A stretch of 64,000 nt of DNA from Streptomyces sp. DT2A-34 (GTDB lineage Bacteria; Actinomycetota; Actinomycetes; Streptomycetales; Streptomycetaceae). A program made the translations under genes and the position numbers. The stretch spans positions 9,218,001-9,282,000 of the forward strand of contig NZ_JASTWJ010000001.1 in the NCBI RefSeq assembly GCF_030499515.1, written 5' to 3'. This document shows positions 54,725 to 62,809 of this stretch, piece after piece (positions within the stretch are counted from its first letter, which is position 1; each line of letters begins with the position of its first letter). A model generated the notes under the pieces. The model was not told where the DNA came from. It ran no database searches and worked only from the letters and a program-made list of their open reading frames with translations.

Positions 54725-55918
54725 TCAGGCCGGCTGCGCGGCGGAGTGCAGTACCGGGGTGAGGGCGGGCGCCGGGGCCTCGGGAGTGTGGGGGTAGGCG
54801 GCTGTCCGGTGCTGGAAGGAGAGGATCTTCGGGTTCTGGACGGCGCCGTCGCGGATCTCGATGGCCTTTCTGACCGTGGGGTCGGCCTCCCATGCCGTGG
54901 GGCCGCTCATGACCTTGCGCAGGTAGGGCAGGAGCGCCTCGCTGATTTCCCAGGTGGCGGAGTTCCACAGGTGGGACGGGCTGTGATCCACCGCGTAGTA
55001 GTGGCAGCCCGATCCCACCGTGGGCATGGGCTCGCCGAAGGTGGTCGGACGGGCCCACGCGAAGCCCATGCCCTCGTCGCACGCGACGTCGATGAAGAAG
55101 GTCCCCGGCCGGAACAGGGCGAGTTCCTCGTCGGTGACGAACGTGAGCGGCGCGTCGGTGTCCTGCAAGACGCAGTTGACGATGATGTCGAACCCGGCCA
55201 GGTACTCCGCCAGCGGCACGGAACCGGCCCCGGTGAATGCCCGCAGGCGCGACGGATCGTCCTCCTGCTGCTCGAAGTGGCCCATCACGACCGACGGCAT
55301 CGGCGAGGCCACCGCTGTCGCGGCGAGCTGGGTGAGCACCGTGACGTCGGAGACTCCCATGGCACCCAGACCCGTGACCGCTCCGCGCGCCGTGGCGCCG
55401 AAGCTGATGACCACAGCGCGCAGACGCCGCCCGTAGCTGCCGGTCAGTCCGCCGAGTTGCAGGGCGTGCAGCACCGAGCAGTAGCCGGCGAGCTCGTTGT
55501 TCTTGTGGAACACATGGACGCTGAAGGCGCCTGTGGACGTCCAGTGGTTCATGGCCTCCCAGGCGATGAGGGTCAGCCGTTTGTCGATGGCGAGCTGGGT
55601 CATCCTCTCGTCCTGCACGCAGTGCGGCCATCCCCACAGCACCTGGCCCTCACGCAGCGCGGCGACGTCGTCGTGCATGGGTTTGGGCAGCAGCAACACG
55701 TCGCATTCGGCGAGGAGTTGCTCGCGGGAGCGCAAGCCCGCCACGAGCGGTCCGAGCGTGTCGTCAGCTACGCCGAACCGTTCGCCGTAGCCCTGTTCGA
55801 GGAAGATCCTCTCGCGTACGTCCGGGGCGATCCGGTCGAGGTGAGCGGGGTGCAACGGCAGGCGGAACTCGTTCTCCTTGCGGGAGGAGGCGAGTACTCC
55901 GAGACTCATCAGGCTCAT
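54725..55918 (-). CDS. N5-(carboxyethyl)ornithine synthase-like dehydrogenase
   Basis: NAD(P)-dependent enzyme of 397 aa in the alanine dehydrogenase/saccharopine dehydrogenase group, most like carboxyethylornithine synthases that join pyruvate and ornithine. Features: SRKENEFRLPLHPAHLDRI at the N terminus, LLPKPMHDDVAALREGQVLW, VVISFGATARGAVTGLGAMG (Rossmann glycines) and FFIDVACDEGMGFAWARPTT. ATG at 55918 is chosen with GAGGAAG just upstream. The 3' neighbour on the same strand upstream encodes a small CxxC protein. The substrate pair needs biochemical proof. Confidence 0.82.
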   Translation of the reverse strand: MSLMSLGVLASSRKENEFRLPLHPAHLDRIAPDVRERIFLEQGYGERFGVADDTLGPLVAGLRSREQLLAECDVLLLPKPMHDDVAALREGQVLWGWPHCVQDERMTQLAIDKRLTLIAWEAMNHWTSTGAFSVHVFHKNNELAGYCSVLHALQLGGLTGSYGRRLRAVVISFGATARGAVTGLGAMGVSDVTVLTQLAATAVASPMPSVVMGHFEQQEDDPSRLRAFTGAGSVPLAEYLAGFDIIVNCVLQDTDAPLTFVTDEELALFRPGTFFIDVACDEGMGFAWARPTTFGEPMPTVGSGCHYYAVDHSPSHLWNSATWEISEALLPYLRKVMSGPTAWEADPTVRKAIEIRDGAVQNPKILSFQHRTAAYPHTPEAPAPALTPVLHSAAQPA

Positions 55919-55982
55919 TCGCTTCCTCATCATTCGTTCGCTTCGTTCTCGGCATGCTTGTGGTGGCTGCCCGATATCCGGG

Positions 55983-56255
55983 TCAGGATCCGTCGGCCCG
56001 GTGCCTGCGGATTCGCTCGGCCAGCGGGAGGGGCGGTTCGTCCAGCCCGGTGACCGACCCGCTCGCCATGCGTGCGCACGTGCCGTGGCAGGCGAGGAGC
56101 TGCTTGTCGTCGCGGTGGGAAACCACCACCGTCTCCGGGGCGGGGGCGTTGCGGTAGTCGGTTCCGCAGATGAGGCAGGCCAGTCCGGAGAGCATCTCCG
56201 CGGTGGGTTCGGCACGGCCGCGGCGGCGGCCGGAGATCGAGTCCTGTGAATACAT
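55983..56255 (-). CDS. Small CxxC protein of unknown function
   Basis: A 90-aa protein with Cys pairs arranged as CLICGTDYR (about 27-35) and ACHGTCARMASG (about 55-66), which could bind zinc or an iron-sulfur cluster. It lies 64 bp upstream of, and on the same strand as, the carboxyethylornithine synthase-like gene, and may be co-transcribed. GCGGGAC precedes the ATG at 56255. I recognise no family. Confidence 0.68.
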   Translation of the reverse strand: MYSQDSISGRRRGRAEPTAEMLSGLACLICGTDYRNAPAPETVVVSHRDDKQLLACHGTCARMASGSVTGLDEPPLPLAERIRRHRADGS

Positions 56256-56536
56256 GCGTCCCGCATCCTCTTGATCGGTTCAGAGTCGTGCTGATCGGTC
56301 CAGGGCCGTGCGCGAGATGCCGGGATGCCTCGGGGCATTCCGGAAGCCGGGAAATCCGCTACCGCGCTGCGCGGGACCGGATACGGAAGACGGCGTGACA
56401 GGACGAGCCAGGAGGCATGATGCGGCTCATTTCCGGCCGGATCCGATGTACGCCGGCCTGTGCCCTGCCCGAGGGCGACGCCGAAACGCGAGGTGCGCTC
56501 GGTGTCGCAACCGTACTCCCCTCCGGGCCGTCACGC

Positions 56537-56592
56537 GCCGGATGCCGGATGCCGGATGCCGGATGCCGGATGCCGGATGCCGGATGCCGGAG
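56537..56592. repeat. Heptamer microsatellite (GCCGGAT)n
   Basis: Seven perfect copies of GCCGGAT in a row, followed by one GCCGGAG. The unit length of seven would shift frame with each copy gained or lost. It lies in the 449-bp gap (56256-56704) between the S1 protease and the small CxxC gene. No gene was recognised in that gap; a small run of CCGGGA-rich inverted sequence near 56622-56660 may act as terminator of the protease. Confidence 0.9.
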
Positions 56593-56704
56593 CCGACCCG
56601 CCGGGGCGTCACCGAGTTCTTCCCGGCTCGTCCGGGAACCTTCCCGGGGCTCCGGAGAAGCAGAAGACCCACGCGTGACGCCGGCGCCGAGCCGTCACAC
56701 TGCG

Positions 56705-57604
56705 TCAGTAGACGGACAGCCCGTAGGCGTTCAGAACTTCTTGGATCGGCTGGTAGTAGGTGGTCCCTCCCGTGGCGCAGTTCCCGGAGCCGCCGGAGAG
56801 GATGCCGATGACCTTGTCGCCGGCGTAAAGAGGGCCGCCGCTGTCGCCCGGCTCGGCGCAGATGTTGGTCTGGATCAATCCGTGGACGGTTGTTCCGCTC
56901 GCATAGTTGACGGTCACGTTCAGCGCGGTGACCACGCCGCATCGGACACCGGTGGTCGCTCCCCGACGGCAGACGCTCTGGCCGACGTAGGCGGTCGCGG
57001 TCCCGGTGACGTCGACGGTTCCGATGGTGCCGGGGCGTGGTACGGCCGGATTGGAGTACTGGACGACACCGAAGTCGTCGCCGGGGAAGCTGGTGCCGGT
57101 GGTGGGGCCGATCGTCGTGGTCATGGCGGAGCTGGTGTACCAGGTGGGCATGGTGTCGGTGCAGTGGCCGGCGGTGACGAAGTAGTAGGTGGAGCCGCTT
57201 CGCACGTTGACCCCTGCCGAGCAGCGCCAACCGGCCGCGTAGACGCCGTCGCCGCCCGACAGGAGGGTGCGCAGCCGACCGTCGAGCCGTTCGAGGGTCG
57301 CGGCACCCGCGAAACGCCCGGTGGCCCGCCGGATTCTGGCCAGGTCCGCGTCCGCGACCGTGGAGTCGGCGAGAACCCGCAGCTTCCCGGTGCGCTCGTC
57401 GACGGCCCAGGTCGTCCCCGCGATGCCCAGGGCCTCGACGGCCGAGGCCACGCCGGACACCGAGGCGGCGGCGGGTGCGGCGTCGGCCGTGGGCGCCGCG
57501 GCCGCGCCGGTGCCGGAGACCGCGAGAGCGGTCACCACCAGCAGGCTCAACACCGCGGCCATCAGCCGTGGCCGTCTGACGTCGTTACGGCGTGCTCGGA
57601 TCAC
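56705..57604 (-). CDS. Secreted S1-family serine protease (streptogrisin/alpha-lytic type)
   Basis: Pre-pro-protease of 299 aa. A signal peptide ([18 protein letters not shown]) and a short pro-region precede the catalytic domain, which starts near residue 117. The triad is complete: His147 (FVTAGHCTD), Asp177 (GDDFGVV), Ser255 ([10 protein letters not shown]). Cys128/148 and 212/222 fit the conserved disulfides. GGGAGA lies before the GTG start at 57604. Substrate preference is not obvious; the pro-region is about half the usual length for streptogrisins. Confidence 0.93.
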   Translation of the reverse strand: MIRARRNDVRRPRLMAAVLSLLVVTALAVSGTGAAAAPTADAAPAAASVSGVASAVEALGIAGTTWAVDERTGKLRVLADSTVADADLARIRRATGRFAGAATLERLDGRLRTLLSGGDGVYAAGWRCSAGVNVRSGSTYYFVTAGHCTDTMPTWYTSSAMTTTIGPTTGTSFPGDDFGVVQYSNPAVPRPGTIGTVDVTGTATAYVGQSVCRRGATTGVRCGVVTALNVTVNYASGTTVHGLIQTNICAEPGDSGGPLYAGDKVIGILSGGSGNCATGGTTYYQPIQEVLNAYGLSVY

Positions 57605-57951
57605 TGAAGTCTCCCGAGGACGGTAGGTCAGGGTCGGAGCACCGCGGCCACGGTGGGCCCGGCGACGCCTGGTCGAGGCCCGCCAACGCCTCAGTGTGCC
57701 CGGCCGCGCCCGGTGGGGGTAGGCGGCCTTCGGCCGAACTTACGCAGAGAAAGTGACCGTGGACACCCATGTCCCGGAGGGCACCCCGGAGACTCACTTC
57801 AGCGCGTCGGCGCCGTGGCGCTCGTCGAGGACGGCTGCGGAGGTGTTCGTCGATGCTGCGGTTCGAGGCGCCGCTTGCCGGCGGGAGTCCTGCGGCGGTA
57901 GCCGAACCACGGCGGTCCGGATCCGGATCAGTCCGGTCAAGGCCGGGCCGG
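57605..57951. other. Intergenic region with 15-bp duplication
   Basis: No gene was recognised in these 347 bp upstream of the protease. A 15-bp unit CCGGTCAAGGCCGGG is duplicated in tandem at 57933-57947 and 57948-57962; the second copy contains the stop codon of the next gene. A minus-strand open stretch ending at 57794 (TSAAVLDERHGADALK) has no supported start. Confidence 0.5.
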
Positions 57952-58521
57952 TCAAGGCCGGGCGTATTCCCCTGACGCGCACTGGCGGACCAGCTGCGAC
58001 CCGTAGTCCTGCCCCTCGTCCGGTGCCGTGCGGGCGGGCTGGGCGGAGGCGGCCCGGCCGGGGTGGCCCTGGAGGCGGGACAGCTCGCTCGCGCAGCGCT
58101 GCAGGGCCACCTCCAGGACCTCGGGCATGGTCAGCCTGCCGGTGCCGTCCGGCGGGACGAGCCAGCGCAGCGCGCCCCAGCGGCAGTGCGGGGCGGGGGC
58201 GGCGATCCACGTACCCGCGCCGAGGAGGCGCACACCGGTGCCGATCCACAGGGTCTGCGGTTCCGGGGGCAGCAGGAAGCCGACGTGACGGCGTCGGGTG
58301 TCCAGCAGGCACGGGCCCGAGTCGAGCAGCGGCAGCTCCTCCAGGAGGTCGGCGACGCGCAGCCCGAGTTCCTCCGGGACGATCAGCACGTCCCAGAACC
58401 GTCCGGCCGCCAGGAGCGTGACTCCGGTACTGCCGTTCTGCCACTCCTGTTTGCAGGCGCCGGGGTCCTCCGACGCCGCTGCCAGCCATTCCATTGACTT
58501 CGTCCACTCCGTGAGTGCCAA
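57952..58521 (-). CDS. Unknown-function protein, paralogue of the gene at 60850
   Basis: About 189 aa, cytosolic. It shares with the protein at 60850-61320 the blocks EWLAAA-DP-ACKQ-W, GRFWDVLIVPEELGL, HVGFLLPPEPQTLW and WLVPPDGTGRLTMPEV, so both belong to one actinobacterial family whose function I do not know. TTG at 58521 is favoured by GAGGAGG six bases upstream; ATG at 58494 is an alternative. It is divergent from the SpoIIE phosphatase gene. Confidence 0.78.
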   Translation of the reverse strand: MALTEWTKSMEWLAAASEDPGACKQEWQNGSTGVTLLAAGRFWDVLIVPEELGLRVADLLEELPLLDSGPCLLDTRRRHVGFLLPPEPQTLWIGTGVRLLGAGTWIAAPAPHCRWGALRWLVPPDGTGRLTMPEVLEVALQRCASELSRLQGHPGRAASAQPARTAPDEGQDYGSQLVRQCASGEYARP

Positions 58522-58865
58522 CAAAAGCCTCCTCAGTGGTGCGCCGACGCCCGGGACGGCCGTGACCGGGCGATGCCCTAGTGCACCGGGTGCCAGGTGC
58601 CGCGGCCATACGCCCGCAGCCCAATTCCCCGTATGGGGCGAGCGCCCGCGCGCCAAACAGGCAGATGGCAGGGCACGCGCCCCCACGACAGCGGTGTACG
58701 CCGGAGCTGACCGGGGCGCCAGGCCTGTCCGACCCCGCCGTGTCACCACCCGCACGCCGTTTGTGCACGCGTTCGGCGGGGACGGGGACCTGTCGGGTGC
58801 CTGCCAGAGGCTGGGGCACGGGTGCGTTGCTTATGTGGGTTTATCAGCCTTTTAGGCTGTTTGAT
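58522..58865. other. Divergent intergenic region
   Basis: 344 bp between the unknown gene and the phosphatase gene. No gene was recognised. The last 40 bp are A/T-richer than the surroundings (TTATCAGCCTTTTAGGCT, with TAGGCT seven bases before GTG 58866), which may hold the phosphatase promoter and could allow leaderless initiation. Confidence 0.45.
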
Positions 58866-60122
58866 GTGGTGCGTTGGTTGCAGTCGTTCCATAGGGCGGT
58901 GACGGCGGAGTCCGTCGCGCCGGGCGGCGTACCCGAGGAAGGCCTCGGTGCGCCGTCCCGGCTGACCGCGCTGCGCGAGTCGGCGGCCCGGATCGGCACC
59001 ACGCTGGACGAGGGCACCACCTGTGCCGAGCTGACCCGGGAGGCCGTCGGGCAGGTGGGCGGTACGGCGGCGGTGCTCCGGGGCGGCGGCGAAGGCGGGG
59101 CGGCGTACGAGGCCGTCCATGGCGACCCCGCGGTGCTGCCCGACGTGCGGTGGGCCCTGACCGCCGTACGGGAAACGGCCGGTCCGGGGAAGGGCGAGGG
59201 GCCGTATCCGGCGCCCGGCCGCGCCCGACCGGCGCTCTGCGTGCCAATGGCCACCAGCGAGCACCGCTACGGCGTGCTGGTCTGCGCCCGCGACCCGGCA
59301 CCGTTCACCCGCGAGGAGGCCGAGCTGCTCGCCCTCCTCGTCGACCGCGCCGCCTCCCACATCCGGCACGCCCGGGAGCACGACCGGGTCAGGGGCATCG
59401 TCGGCAAGCTCCAGCGGGCCCTGCTCGCCGAACCCGGCCGCCCGCACCCGAACGTCGACGTCGCCATCCGCTACCTGCCCGTGGGGCAGAGCGCCCTGGT
59501 CGGCGGCGACTGGTGCGAGACGGTCCGCCTGCACTTCGGCCGGACGCTGCTCGTCGTCGGCGACGTCATGGGGCACGGCCTGGAGGCGGCCGTGGACATG
59601 ACCGCCTACCGCTCCGCCCTGCGCTACATCGCCTCCGCCGACCTGCCGCCGCACCGCGTGCTGCGCCAGCTCGACGACATCGCCTGCGCGGAGCCGGAGC
59701 GCCGCCCGGCCACCTGCCTGATCGCGCGCCTCGACCCCGACCGGGGCCAGGTGACCCTGGCCGGCGCAGGCCACCTGCCCCCGGCCGTGATCGACGCGGA
59801 GGGGCACACCTCACTGCTGCCGGTGCCGGTCGGCCCGCCCCTGGGTACCGGCCTCGGCGGCTACGAGCCGGCCACCTATCCGCTGGACCCCACCCAGACG
59901 CTGCTGCTGTTCACCGACGGGCTCGTGGAACACCGCGGCGAGGACATCGACCAGTCCCTGGACCGGCTGGCCGGCGTCGGCTTCGCGTCCGCCGCAGGCG
60001 TCGAGGACATCATCGACACGGTGCTCGACCGCCTCGACGCCCGGAACGCCGAGGACGACGTCGCCGTACTCGCCGCCCGGTTGCACCGGCGCACCCCGCA
60101 CACCCACGACGCGCGGCGCTGA
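58866..60122 (+). CDS. GAF-SpoIIE protein phosphatase (PP2C type)
   Basis: Predicted serine/threonine phosphatase of about 418 aa. The N-terminal part is a GAF-like sensor (RESAARIGTTLDEGTTCAEL to FTREEAELLALLVDRAASHI). The PP2C/SpoIIE domain follows with the metal-binding Asp residues in VGGDWCETV and VVGDVMGHGLEAA, GAGHLPPAVI, FTDGLVEHRGEDI and AEDDVAVLAARL. Such enzymes dephosphorylate anti-anti-sigma factors and so tune alternative sigma factors; no such factor is in the window. Start is uncertain: GTG 58866 follows TAGG, ATG 58833 has low G/C third positions after it. Confidence 0.88.
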   Translation: MVRWLQSFHRAVTAESVAPGGVPEEGLGAPSRLTALRESAARIGTTLDEGTTCAELTREAVGQVGGTAAVLRGGGEGGAAYEAVHGDPAVLPDVRWALTAVRETAGPGKGEGPYPAPGRARPALCVPMATSEHRYGVLVCARDPAPFTREEAELLALLVDRAASHIRHAREHDRVRGIVGKLQRALLAEPGRPHPNVDVAIRYLPVGQSALVGGDWCETVRLHFGRTLLVVGDVMGHGLEAAVDMTAYRSALRYIASADLPPHRVLRQLDDIACAEPERRPATCLIARLDPDRGQVTLAGAGHLPPAVIDAEGHTSLLPVPVGPPLGTGLGGYEPATYPLDPTQTLLLFTDGLVEHRGEDIDQSLDRLAGVGFASAAGVEDIIDTVLDRLDARNAEDDVAVLAARLHRRTPHTHDARR

Positions 60123-60134
60123 ACCGGACCGTCC

Positions 60135-60317
60135 TCACCAGTCGTCGTACTGGGCTCCCGAGACATACGGATCGTGCCGTCGGCCCGGTGACTTGGACGG
60201 CTGTGCCGTCGGCGGCAGGCTCGCCTCACGCAACGCGGCGCACCACGGGCAGTCGGGGGTGTCGTCGGCGTCGTCGCGGACGCCGAAGAGGGAGGGGACG
60301 TGGTGTCGTAGGTCCAA
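60135..60317 (-). CDS. Small CPWC-containing protein
   Basis: A 60-aa protein (DLRHHVPSLFGVRDDADD, then TPDCPWCAALREASLPP, ending YVSGAQYDDW). CPWC could be a redox or metal site. TTG at 60317 is preceded by GGAG at eight bases. It converges with the phosphatase gene, 12 bp apart. No family recognised. Confidence 0.55.
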   Translation of the reverse strand: MDLRHHVPSLFGVRDDADDTPDCPWCAALREASLPPTAQPSKSPGRRHDPYVSGAQYDDW

Positions 60318-60458
60318 GGAAGCGGCTCCTGTCTCGAACGAGGGCGGACCGTGTGGGTCGAGCGCACCATGGCTCCATCCGGGGGATGGTCTCACTCGAC
60401 TGGGTGGTAGCGGGGGCGGCAGGCGTACCACCGGCGCACGCCTCGGCGTTTGAACGGC

Positions 60459-60863
60459 ATGGACAGCACTGAGACGGCGCGGCGTGTCCTCGGAAGCGAT
60501 GGCGCACCCAAGTCGTACGTCGTACCGGCCACCGGTCTTCCGGGCCGATCGTCGATCTACGCGGCGCTGGTCGCGGAGTGGCGCGCCAACGGCCGCGCGG
60601 TTCCGGGCCGCCGCGACACCTGGTGGAATTCCGTTGCCGCCGCCGATGGTCAAGGGCAGGCCGTCACCTCCTGGGCGGTCGGCCGGTGGACCGGACCGGC
60701 CCGGGCCGTCGCCGCCGAACCCACGGGTGAGCCGGGCGTCGAGACGGCCGAGCGCGTACCGGCCGTCGTCGTCCCCCGGGGCCTTCCCGGCCCGGCGGCC
60801 GTGTGGGAGTGGGACGGGAGCAGCGGACGCGTCAGTGTCACCGCCCCGCTCACGGCCGACTGA
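60459..60863 (+). CDS. Hypothetical protein
   Basis: About 134 aa, in a frame with good third-position G/C (SSIYAALVAEWRANGRAVPG, TWWNSVAAADGQGQAVTS). It contains several Trp residues and no known domain. ATG at 60459 is used although no ribosome site is visible. Its 3' end overlaps the converging family member at 60850 by 14 bp. It may be real, but support is only compositional. Confidence 0.5.
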   Translation: MDSTETARRVLGSDGAPKSYVVPATGLPGRSSIYAALVAEWRANGRAVPGRRDTWWNSVAAADGQGQAVTSWAVGRWTGPARAVAAEPTGEPGVETAERVPAVVVPRGLPGPAAVWEWDGSSGRVSVTAPLTAD

Positions 60864-61320
60864 CGCGCGCCGGCACGGCCAGCGTGCCGCCGGCCTCGCG
60901 CAGCGCCAGCTCCACGACGGCCGGGTCGTACAGGGCGCCGGTGCCGTCGGGTGGCAGCAGCCACTCCAGGCGCCAACCGGAGGACCGGTAGGGCGGCGGA
61001 ACGGCAACCCATGATCCCCTGCCGACATGCCTTACGCCGGGCCCGACCCACTCGGTGGCCCGATCGGGCGGCAGGAAGAAGCCGACCCTGCGCGCCCCGC
61101 AGTTCACGAGGACGGGGCCGGACCCCCGCAACCGCGCGCGTCTCAGGAGATCCAGGGCGCTCAGGCCGAGGTGCTCGGGCACGGTGAGGACGTCCCAGAG
61201 CCGCCCGGCCTCCAGCAGGACCGCGTCCGCGCCGTCGTCCCACTGCTGTTTGCACGCCCGAGGATCCGCGGCAGCCGCGGCCAGCCACTCGACGGCGTGC
61301 TTCCCCATGGTGCGCTGCAT
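60850..61320 (-). CDS. Unknown-function protein, paralogue of the gene at 57952
   Basis: 156 aa. Shares VEWLAAAAADPRACKQQW, GRLWDVLTVPEHLGL, RVGFFLPPDRATEWVG and LEWLLPPDGTGALYDPAV with the protein at 57952-58521, at roughly half identity by eye. The order of blocks is the same and the C-terminal extension of the other copy is absent. GGGGG lies six bases before ATG 61320. The pair encloses the SpoIIE phosphatase, which may mean a shared pathway or a local duplication. Confidence 0.78.
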   Translation of the reverse strand: MQRTMGKHAVEWLAAAAADPRACKQQWDDGADAVLLEAGRLWDVLTVPEHLGLSALDLLRRARLRGSGPVLVNCGARRVGFFLPPDRATEWVGPGVRHVGRGSWVAVPPPYRSSGWRLEWLLPPDGTGALYDPAVVELALREAGGTLAVPARVSRP

Positions 61321-61578
61321 GTCCTACCCCCAGCACTCTCTGCCCTGACCGCCCGTTCAGGGCCCTTCATGCTGGTGGATATTTCTATGGGCCGGAAGGG
61401 GTGGCGCGGCCTGGCGTTTACGGTCGATCCGTTCGACGGTCGCCCGACTGTTCGCCGCATACCAGCCATACGAACCCCCGATGCCCCTTCTCCGGCGCAT
61501 TTCTTGTTCCGGTCAAAGGCCCTCCCTGCGCTGCCACCACCGCACTTCGGCGGCACGGAACAAGGGAATTGGGCAATC

Positions 61579-62349
61579 ATGGGTCGACTGGACGGGAAAA
61601 TCGCCTTCATCAGCGGCACGGGAGCCGGAATCGGCCGGGCCGCGGCACGGATATTCGCGGCCGAGGGCGCCCTCGTATTCGGTTGCGACATCGACGAGGA
61701 CAGTGCGGCCGAGACCGTCGAACTCGTCGAGAAAACAGGCGGCGCCATGCGCTCCGTCGCACCCGTGGACCTGTCCACCGAAGCAGGCGCCGGGGAATGG
61801 GTCGACGCCGGCATCGAGGCCTTCGGCGGAATCGACATCCTCTACAACAACGCCTCCGCGCTGCGCAACGGCCCCTTCGGGACGATGGCGGCCGACGACT
61901 GGTACTTCACCCTCAGGAACGAGCTCGACATCCCGTACTTCTGTACGCGGGCGGCCTGGCCGCACCTGATCGCGCGCGGCGGGGGTGCCGTCCTCAACGT
62001 CGCTTCCGTGGCGGCCGTACGGGGTGCGCGGTTCATGCCGATGGTGCCGCACGGTGCCGCCAAGGGCGGGGTGCCGGCGATGAGCAAGCACCTGTGCGCG
62101 GCCGGTGCGCCGCACCGCACCCGCGTCAACACCGTCGCCCCGGGCATGACCCGCACCTCGGCGACCGCCCCCTTCCTCGACGACCCGAACGGCCCGAAGG
62201 AGCAGCTGGGGGCGCGGATTCCGGTCGGGCGGGTGGGGGAGCCGGAGGACATCGCCCGGGTCGCGGCCCTCCTGTGCTTCGACGAGGCGGCCTTCGTCAA
62301 CGGCGCCAACCTCATGGTCGACGGCGGCGACAGCGCCATGGCGGGCTGA
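61579..62349 (+). CDS. Short-chain dehydrogenase/reductase with altered catalytic Tyr
   Basis: SDR protein of 256 aa. Cofactor motif SGTGAGIGRAAAR (13-19), DID at the end of beta-2, YNNASAL (NNAG-type) and PGMTRTSAT are in place. Ser143 and Lys162 of the catalytic set are present, but the Tyr four residues before the Lys is His158 (VPHGAAKGG; codon CAC at 62050-62052, one base from TAC). It either lacks the classical activity or carries a mutation or sequencing error. It is followed by a VOC protein 6 bp downstream and then an MFS exporter, suggesting a small metabolite-modifying operon. Confidence 0.88.
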   Translation: MGRLDGKIAFISGTGAGIGRAAARIFAAEGALVFGCDIDEDSAAETVELVEKTGGAMRSVAPVDLSTEAGAGEWVDAGIEAFGGIDILYNNASALRNGPFGTMAADDWYFTLRNELDIPYFCTRAAWPHLIARGGGAVLNVASVAAVRGARFMPMVPHGAAKGGVPAMSKHLCAAGAPHRTRVNTVAPGMTRTSATAPFLDDPNGPKEQLGARIPVGRVGEPEDIARVAALLCFDEAAFVNGANLMVDGGDSAMAG

Positions 62350-62355
62350 GCCGCG

Positions 62356-62796
62356 GTGCGCGTCCGACTGGACCATGTGGGCGTCAACGTACGCGACCTG
62401 ACCGCCCAAACCGCCTGGTACCAGGGGGCGTTCGGGCTCCGGACCGTCTTCGAGTTCCGTCTCGAAGGGCCCGGCCCGAGCGGTGTCGTCCTGGAGCATC
62501 CGGACGGCTGGCGCCTCGAACTCCTCGCCAGAGCGGGCTCCGCCCCCGGCCTCAGGGCGCCGGACCCGGTGACGGCCGCCCGCACCGAGGGGTACGGGCA
62601 CTTCGCGGTCACGACCCCCGAACTCGACCTCGTCCACGAGGCCCTCGTGGCCCTCGTGGCCCTCGTGGCCCACGGGGCCGGCGAGGTCATGAAACCCGGA
62701 CCCTCACCGGAGCCAGGCGTCCGAATGGCCTGGGTCGCCGACCCCGGGGGAAATCTCATCGAACTGATAGAGCGCAGCGCCACTGCTTCCCCGTGA
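62356..62796 (+). CDS. VOC-family (glyoxalase/bleomycin-resistance fold) protein
   Basis: A 146-aa metal-binding-fold protein: LDHVGVNVRDLTAQTAWYQG, FGLRTVFEFRLEG, GHFAVTTPELD and MAWVADPGGNLIELIE, which carry the usual His/Glu ligand positions. Could be an epimerase, isomerase or resistance protein for a small molecule. Three tandem 9-bp units (GCCCTCGTG, 62641-62667) lengthen a helix as ALVALVALVAHG. GTG start at 62356; starts close after the SDR gene, so co-transcription is likely. Confidence 0.9.
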   Translation: MRVRLDHVGVNVRDLTAQTAWYQGAFGLRTVFEFRLEGPGPSGVVLEHPDGWRLELLARAGSAPGLRAPDPVTAARTEGYGHFAVTTPELDLVHEALVALVALVAHGAGEVMKPGPSPEPGVRMAWVADPGGNLIELIERSATASP

Positions 62797-62809
62797 GATG
62801 GAGTACGGA

